Shown here one piece after another: positions 59,981 to 64,000 of a DNA stretch of 64,000 nt; within the stretch, counting starts at the first letter, position 1; every line of letters starts with the position of its first letter. Where the stretch lies: the NCBI RefSeq assembly GCF_019511525.1, contig NZ_JAEUAT010000011.1, forward strand, positions 1 through 64,000, read 5' to 3'. The notes beneath the pieces were generated by a model. It was not told the DNA's origin and did not search any database. It saw only the letters and a list, made by a program, of their open reading frames with translations. The translations under genes and the position numbers were made by a program. Origin of the DNA: Rhizobium cauense. Lineage in GTDB: Bacteria > Pseudomonadota > Alphaproteobacteria > Rhizobiales > Rhizobiaceae.

Positions 59981-60691
59981 TTATGCCGGGCGCGCCGGGA
60001 TGTTGAATCCCTTTTCCGATGCCGGCCTGGCGATGCAGCGGTCGAGCCAGTCCACGACCGCCGGAAAGCTCTTGTAGTCAAGCACTTCTCGGCCGCCGTA
60101 GAAAATGTCGGCGCCGCGCAGCCATGGGAAGGTGGCGATATCAGCGATGGTATAGAGATCGCCCATGATCCACTGTCGGCCCTGCAGCCGCGCTTCCAGG
60201 ACGCTCAACAACCGCTTGGATTCATCGCGGTAACGCTCCATCGGGTAGGAGTTGTTGGCGACCTTGTCGGCCGCGAACTTGTAGAAGTGTCCAAACTGCC
60301 CAAACATCGGTCCGATGCCAGCCATCTGGAAGAAGACCCACTGGATCGTCTCGTAACGACCGGCTGCGTCTGATGGAATGAGCTTGCCTGTTTTCTCGGC
60401 GAGATAGAGCAGGATCGCACCGGATTCGAAAATGCCGATCGGCTTTCCATCCGGGCCGTTGGGGTCGATGATCGCTGGAATACGGCCATTCGGATTGAGC
60501 GACACGAATTCCGGAGACTTTTGATCGTTGGTGCCGAACGAAACCAGATGCGGCTCATAGGGCAAGCCAAGCTCTTCGAGCGCGATTGATATCTTCACGC
60601 CGTTGGGGGTCGGAAGCGAGTAAAGCTGAATAACGTCGGGGTTCGCAGCTGGCCAGCGCGTCGTGATCGGGAAAGCGGAAAGATCTGCCAT
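59981..60691 (-). CDS. YghU-type (nu-class-like) glutathione S-transferase
   Basis: 236 residues from the ATG at 60691, where GGAG lies 6 nt upstream; the longer frame to 60787 is not supported. An N-terminal thioredoxin-like domain has VIQLYSLPTPNGVKISIALEELG and the glutathione-binding ESGAILLYLAEKTG. The helical C-terminal domain has QWVFFQMAGIGPMFGQFGHF and IADIATFPWL. The TPNG near the N-terminus is characteristic of the YghU/YfcG group, which often act as disulphide-bond reductases. Confidence 0.92.
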   Translation of the reverse strand: MADLSAFPITTRWPAANPDVIQLYSLPTPNGVKISIALEELGLPYEPHLVSFGTNDQKSPEFVSLNPNGRIPAIIDPNGPDGKPIGIFESGAILLYLAEKTGKLIPSDAAGRYETIQWVFFQMAGIGPMFGQFGHFYKFAADKVANNSYPMERYRDESKRLLSVLEARLQGRQWIMGDLYTIADIATFPWLRGADIFYGGREVLDYKSFPAVVDWLDRCIARPASEKGFNIPARPA

Positions 60692-60910
60692 CGGGGTCTC
60701 CATCTTGGGCGGCCGACCATAAAAGAGGGGCATTGCCGATGGCAAGCCGCCATTGCCATCGAATGGTCGTTCAATAAAAGAGAACAAAGCGTCCGCTTCC
60801 GTCTATCTTTCCACAACGGCAAAAAAAGGCGACAAAACGGCATCCGAGGTTGAAACAGTGCCGGGGGCACAAAGACCTCAAACGTCATTCACAAACGGAG
60901 ACTTTGTCCC

Positions 60911-61354
60911 ATGTCGAATACCAATAACGCCATCATTCTTGTCGCTCGTATTCTCCTCTCCTTCATGTTCATCTATGCCGGCTTCGGCAAGCTGACCGAC
61001 CCGGCTGGCACTGCCGGCATGATCGCCGGCGCTGGCCTTCCGGCTTCCAGTGCGCTTGCCTATCTTGCAGGTGCCTTTGAATTCGTAACCGGCCTTGCCG
61101 TCCTCCTCGGTTACCAGACCAAGATCGTCGGCTGGCTGCTCGCCGCGTTCTGTGCATTCACTGCCATTGTCTTCCACCTGCCGACCGTCAACGTTCCGGA
61201 CTTCCCGGCTGCTGCTCTCGGCTGGATCAACGCCCTGAACCAGATCATGGTCATGAAGAACTTCACGCTGGCTGGCGCTTACATCTTCCTCGCCATCGTC
61301 GGCCCCGGCCTCTACTCGCTTGACGCACGTCGCGGCGCCTACGCAGCCGCCTAA
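60911..61354 (+). CDS. DoxX family membrane protein
   Basis: 147 residues with four hydrophobic helices (about residues 9-23, 46-66, 71-91, 117-137). The pattern ARILLSFMFIYAGFGKL near the N-terminus and a GAFEFVTGLAVLLGYQTK middle are typical of DoxX. Codon use is that of a well-expressed gene. DoxX proteins are inner-membrane proteins, some linked to thiol/redox stress. The divergent neighbour is the glutathione transferase, 219 bp upstream. Confidence 0.92.
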   Translation: MSNTNNAIILVARILLSFMFIYAGFGKLTDPAGTAGMIAGAGLPASSALAYLAGAFEFVTGLAVLLGYQTKIVGWLLAAFCAFTAIVFHLPTVNVPDFPAAALGWINALNQIMVMKNFTLAGAYIFLAIVGPGLYSLDARRGAYAAA

Positions 61355-61380
61355 GCAATCAGGTATCCTCCCAAGCATGA

Positions 61381-61413
61381 AAAACCCGCCGTCACCTGAC
61401 GGCGGGTTTTTTT
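61381..61413. terminator. Bidirectional terminator between doxX and hisG
   Basis: A 14-bp perfect stem (AAAACCCGCCGTCA / TGACGGCGGGTTTT) with a CC loop and T-runs on both strands. Confidence 0.95.
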
Positions 61414-61430
61414 ATGCATCGTTGGCGATG

Positions 61431-62126
61431 TCAGAGTGCTGAACGAACGGCGTCGATCAGGCGCTGAACGGTTGCGTCGTCCGCGTGGCTTTCCTTGCGC
61501 GCCCGGACGAAGCAAGCCTCGGAGCGAAGGATGACGCCGTCGGACAGGACCTTCAGGTTGTTCGCGCGAAGGGTCGAGCCGGTGGAGGTGATATCGACAA
61601 TGATATCGGCCGAGCCGGACGCAGGCGCCCCTTCGGTCGCCCCCAGGCTCTCGACGATGCGGTAGAGCTGGATACCGTGCTGGCTGGAGAAGAACTGCTG
61701 CGTCAGCCGCCAGTATTTGGTGGCGATCGCCAGACGGCGGCCGTGGCGGGCGCGAAAGTCGGACGCGACGTCGCCGAGATCGGCCATGGTGTCGACATCG
61801 AGCCATATTTCGGGAACGGCAACCACGACATCGGCGTGGCCGAACCCGAGACGCGCGCAGAACTCCACGCGCTTGTCCGCTTCCGCCAGACCCTCGCGAA
61901 TGAGGTCTTCGCCTGTGACGCCGAAGTCGACCGTGCCGTTGCCTAGCTCGCGGGAAATTTCGGACGCGGAAAGGAAGGCAACCTCGACGTCATCCCAGCC
62001 TTCGACGCGCCCACGATAGGAGCGATCATTGCCGACGGCAGTGATCCTGATGCCGGCGCGTTCGAAGATCGCCGAGGCATCATCTTTCATGCGGCCCTTG
62101 GAGGGCAGTGCGATGGTAATCGTCAT
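61431..62126 (-). CDS. hisG: ATP phosphoribosyltransferase catalytic subunit (short form)
   Basis: 231 residues, the short form that needs HisZ as regulatory partner. It catalyses the first, feedback-inhibited step of histidine synthesis. Signatures: LPSKGRMKDDASAIFERAGI, DFGVTGEDLI, and the PRPP-loop region DIIVDITSTGSTLRANNL. Its ATG shares one base with the hisZ stop codon, so translation is coupled. Confidence 0.96.
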   Translation of the reverse strand: MTITIALPSKGRMKDDASAIFERAGIRITAVGNDRSYRGRVEGWDDVEVAFLSASEISRELGNGTVDFGVTGEDLIREGLAEADKRVEFCARLGFGHADVVVAVPEIWLDVDTMADLGDVASDFRARHGRRLAIATKYWRLTQQFFSSQHGIQLYRIVESLGATEGAPASGSADIIVDITSTGSTLRANNLKVLSDGVILRSEACFVRARKESHADDATVQRLIDAVRSAL

Positions 62127-63244
62127 CAGGCAGCCCTCTCGGTCTCGATACGATCCAGCCAGAGCGAGAAGCCGACGGCGGGGATGCGTTCCCTGGCTCC
62201 AAGGAAAGTCATCAACCGGTCGAAACGGCCGCCACCGGCGAGAACTGCCGATGTGCCCTGGACGGCGATCTCGAAAACCAGACCGGTGTAGTAATCCAGC
62301 GGACGTCCGAAGGCTGCGCGGTAGTCGATCAGGGCGAGATCGACGCCTGCATTCGCCAAAGCGGCCACGCGGCCGTCGAAACGCGCAAGCGCGTTACCGA
62401 GTTTGAGGCCAGCAGCATCGGCAAAACCGGCCAGCGCTGCCGATGCATTGATGAGCGGCGCGTTCAGCGACAGGAACTCTTCCAGCACGCGGAAGGCCGC
62501 ATCATCGAGGCGCGTTTCGGAGAGGATCAGCTTCTCCTTCAAGCGCCGCGCGATTTCCTGCGGCGAGCGGCTTGCATTCGTTGAATAGCCCGTCGCCTGC
62601 ATCGTCGCGTCGATGTGCGCGACCAGCGCCGCTTCGTCGCCGGCGGCAATCAGATGAGCGATCTCGTCACTGAGCCCCGTCACAAACTGGGGGCTGATAA
62701 GGCTCGCCAGCAGTGCCTCAAGCTGGCCCATGTTGCCGAACGCGTGGATCAGCCGCTTCTGCCAGCCAAGCGGCAGGCCAAGCGCCTGGACGACCGCCTC
62801 GAACACAGCCTGATCGCCGAGCGTCACCGCAAGGCGCTTGCCGGGGACGACACGCTGCAGAACGCCAATTGCATCGCCGATCGCCCGCGCATCGGCCGCG
62901 GCGATGTTGATGTCGCCAAGATCTTCGATACCGGCCTGATAGAACTCGTTGCCGCCCTCGCGCCGCTGACGGAAAACTTCGCCGAGATAGGAATAGCGCT
63001 TCGGTGTGCCGGTCGCGCTCTCGATATGGCGCAGACAGACGGGGATCGTGAACTCGGGCCGAAGGCAAAGGCTGGCGCCCGTCTCGCTCTCTGTCATGAA
63101 GATACGCCGGCGAAGATCCTCACCGGCGATATCGAGAAACGGTTCGGCCGGCTGGATGACGGGCGTGTCCACCCGCTCCGTCTTTCGCGCCGCAAACTCT
63201 GAGAGGAGTTCGCCGGAGAAGTCCGGCAGGTTGATCAGGGCCAT
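62126..63244 (-). CDS. hisZ: ATP phosphoribosyltransferase regulatory subunit
   Basis: 372 residues, a HisRS-like paralogue without synthetase activity. Class II-like core with EPFLDIAGEDLRRRIFMTESETG, LRPEFTIPVCLRHI and YLGEVFRQRREGGNEFYQAGIEDLG. The C-terminal anticodon-binding domain is absent, as expected for HisZ. It forms an octamer with short HisG. It lies 1 bp from hisS and overlaps hisG. Confidence 0.95.
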   Translation of the reverse strand: MALINLPDFSGELLSEFAARKTERVDTPVIQPAEPFLDIAGEDLRRRIFMTESETGASLCLRPEFTIPVCLRHIESATGTPKRYSYLGEVFRQRREGGNEFYQAGIEDLGDINIAAADARAIGDAIGVLQRVVPGKRLAVTLGDQAVFEAVVQALGLPLGWQKRLIHAFGNMGQLEALLASLISPQFVTGLSDEIAHLIAAGDEAALVAHIDATMQATGYSTNASRSPQEIARRLKEKLILSETRLDDAAFRVLEEFLSLNAPLINASAALAGFADAAGLKLGNALARFDGRVAALANAGVDLALIDYRAAFGRPLDYYTGLVFEIAVQGTSAVLAGGGRFDRLMTFLGARERIPAVGFSLWLDRIETERAA

Positions 63245-63245
63245 C

Positions 63246-64000
63246 TCAGCCCGCCCTCTTCCGGTCTTCGGCCTGCGCCGCCAGGATTTCCTTCACCTTG
63301 GCGACGAGGTCGCCCTCGGCAACCGTCTCCTGGGCAACACGGGCCTCACGCCAGCTGGCGTTGTCCTCGATCTCTCCCGACAAGCGCTTGCCCTCGATCA
63401 GGTCCTTGATTTGAACGACGCCCTCAGCCCGCTCGTCTCCACCCTGGATGATGGCAACGGGGCAGCCGCGGCGGTCGGCGTATTTCAGCTGGTTGCCGAA
63501 CTTCTTCCAGTTGCCTTGATACATCTCGGCGCGAATACCGGCCTTGCGCAGTTCTTGCGTCATGCGCTGATAGCGGCCCATCGCCTCAACGTCGCCGTCC
63601 ATCACGGTCACCAGAACCGGCTCGATAACCTCGGCCTGGCCAAGCTTGCCGAGGTTCTTCAGCGCCGTCATCAGGCGCGAGACGCCAATCGAGAAGCCTG
63701 TGGCCGGAACCGGTTGCCCCATGAAGCGGGATACGAGACCGTCGTAACGACCGCCGCCACCGACGGAACCAAAGACGACCTTCTCGCCCTTCTCGTTTGT
63801 GACGTCGAACAGAAGTTCGGCTTCGTAGACCGGGCCAGTGTAATATTCGAGGCCGCGCACGACGGAAGGGTCAATCTTGACGCGGTCGGACTGATAGCCG
63901 GCGCCGGTGACGAGGCTGCCGATGAAGTTCAGCTCCTCGACGCCTTCGGCGCCCTTCGACGTACCGGCCACCAGCTCGGCAAGCTGGGCGGCGCTTTCGG
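63246..64000 (-). CDS. hisS: Histidyl-tRNA synthetase (N-terminus beyond window edge)
   Basis: The last 251 codons of hisS; the frame is open to the right edge with no stop. Motif 3 region is seen in GGGGRYDGLVSRFMGQPVPATGFSIGVSRL, with RGLEYYTGPVYEAE before it. A C-terminal anticodon-binding domain follows (VLVTVMDGDVEAMGRYQRMTQELRKAG through IKDLIEG). It heads the hisS-hisZ-hisG run. Confidence 0.95.
   Translation of the reverse strand, partial: ESAAQLAELVAGTSKGAEGVEELNFIGSLVTGAGYQSDRVKIDPSVVRGLEYYTGPVYEAELLFDVTNEKGEKVVFGSVGGGGRYDGLVSRFMGQPVPATGFSIGVSRLMTALKNLGKLGQAEVIEPVLVTVMDGDVEAMGRYQRMTQELRKAGIRAEMYQGNWKKFGNQLKYADRRGCPVAIIQGGDERAEGVVQIKDLIEGKRLSGEIEDNASWREARVAQETVAEGDLVAKVKEILAAQAEDRKRAG

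Noticed and set aside
1..64000. Search for a mobile element, defence island, CRISPR array or secondary-metabolite cluster
   Set aside because: No transposase, integrase, repeat array, restriction/toxin pair or assembly-line gene was seen; gene content is typical of a core rhizobial chromosome.

Overview
The window is a 64 kb stretch of a GC-rich alphaproteobacterial chromosome, most likely from the Rhizobiaceae (Rhizobium or a close relative). The basis is the gene content and local order: an F0 ATP synthase operon with separate b and b' subunits and no F1 genes beside it, the hisS-hisZ-hisG cluster, lpxK/waaA with cysQ and pmbA, DUF2093/DUF2007/DUF4170 proteins, a MutL carrying the endonuclease motif, and a palindromic intergenic repeat of the rhizobial RIME type. 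Most of the window looks like ordinary core chromosome. I found no rRNA, tRNA, prophage, insertion sequence, CRISPR array or plasmid/ICE module.

Layout. 1-6.3 kb (minus): DUF2207 membrane protein (cut by the left edge), an aroA-type EPSP synthase, lemA, glyQ, a small membrane protein and an S49 peptidase. 6.4-16.5 kb: mntH behind a metal-type operator, a TrmN6-like methyltransferase and DUF2007 protein, a long-chain polyprenyl diphosphate synthase, a TPR protein-ispE-moaB run, a small secreted protein, a degenerate glycosyltransferase, a radical SAM protein and rnhB. 16.5-26.1 kb (minus): a phosphotransferase, atpI-atpB-atpE-atpF'-atpF with promoter and terminator, a SleB-type wall hydrolase, a RIME-like repeat, kup, corA and mrp. 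26.6-31.7 kb: a LuxR-type solo regulator, then a sugar-acid catabolic cluster (divergent IclR regulator; SDR dehydrogenase, dgoK, dgoA, SMP-30 lactonase) for a De Ley-Doudoroff type galactose/galactonate route, without a dehydratase or transporter. 31.9-35.8 kb: PRC-barrel protein, GGDEF-EAL protein, and a kinase-less PAS-PAS-REC-REC protein.

36-64 kb: mutL and DUF2093 (plus); lpxK-HAD-waaA-DUF4170-cysQ-pmbA (minus); a Kef-type antiporter (plus); a 49-residue lipoprotein; patatin, rsmD and an RluB-type pseudouridine synthase with a long repetitive basic tail (minus); tadA and a small membrane protein (plus); a lipoprotein, ileS, ribF and a HAD-IIA phosphatase (minus); groES-groEL under a CIRCE element (plus); a stand-alone PAS-like protein; a YghU-type glutathione transferase (minus); a DoxX protein (plus); and hisS (partial)-hisZ-hisG (minus).

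I did not find a clear new multi-gene system. The best leads are individual proteins with unusual architecture or missing key residues: the kinase-less PAS-REC protein beside a degenerate-GGDEF/intact-EAL protein, the stand-alone PAS-like protein after groEL, the repeat-rich RluB tail, the LuxR solo, and the aroA variant inserted between lemA and DUF2207.
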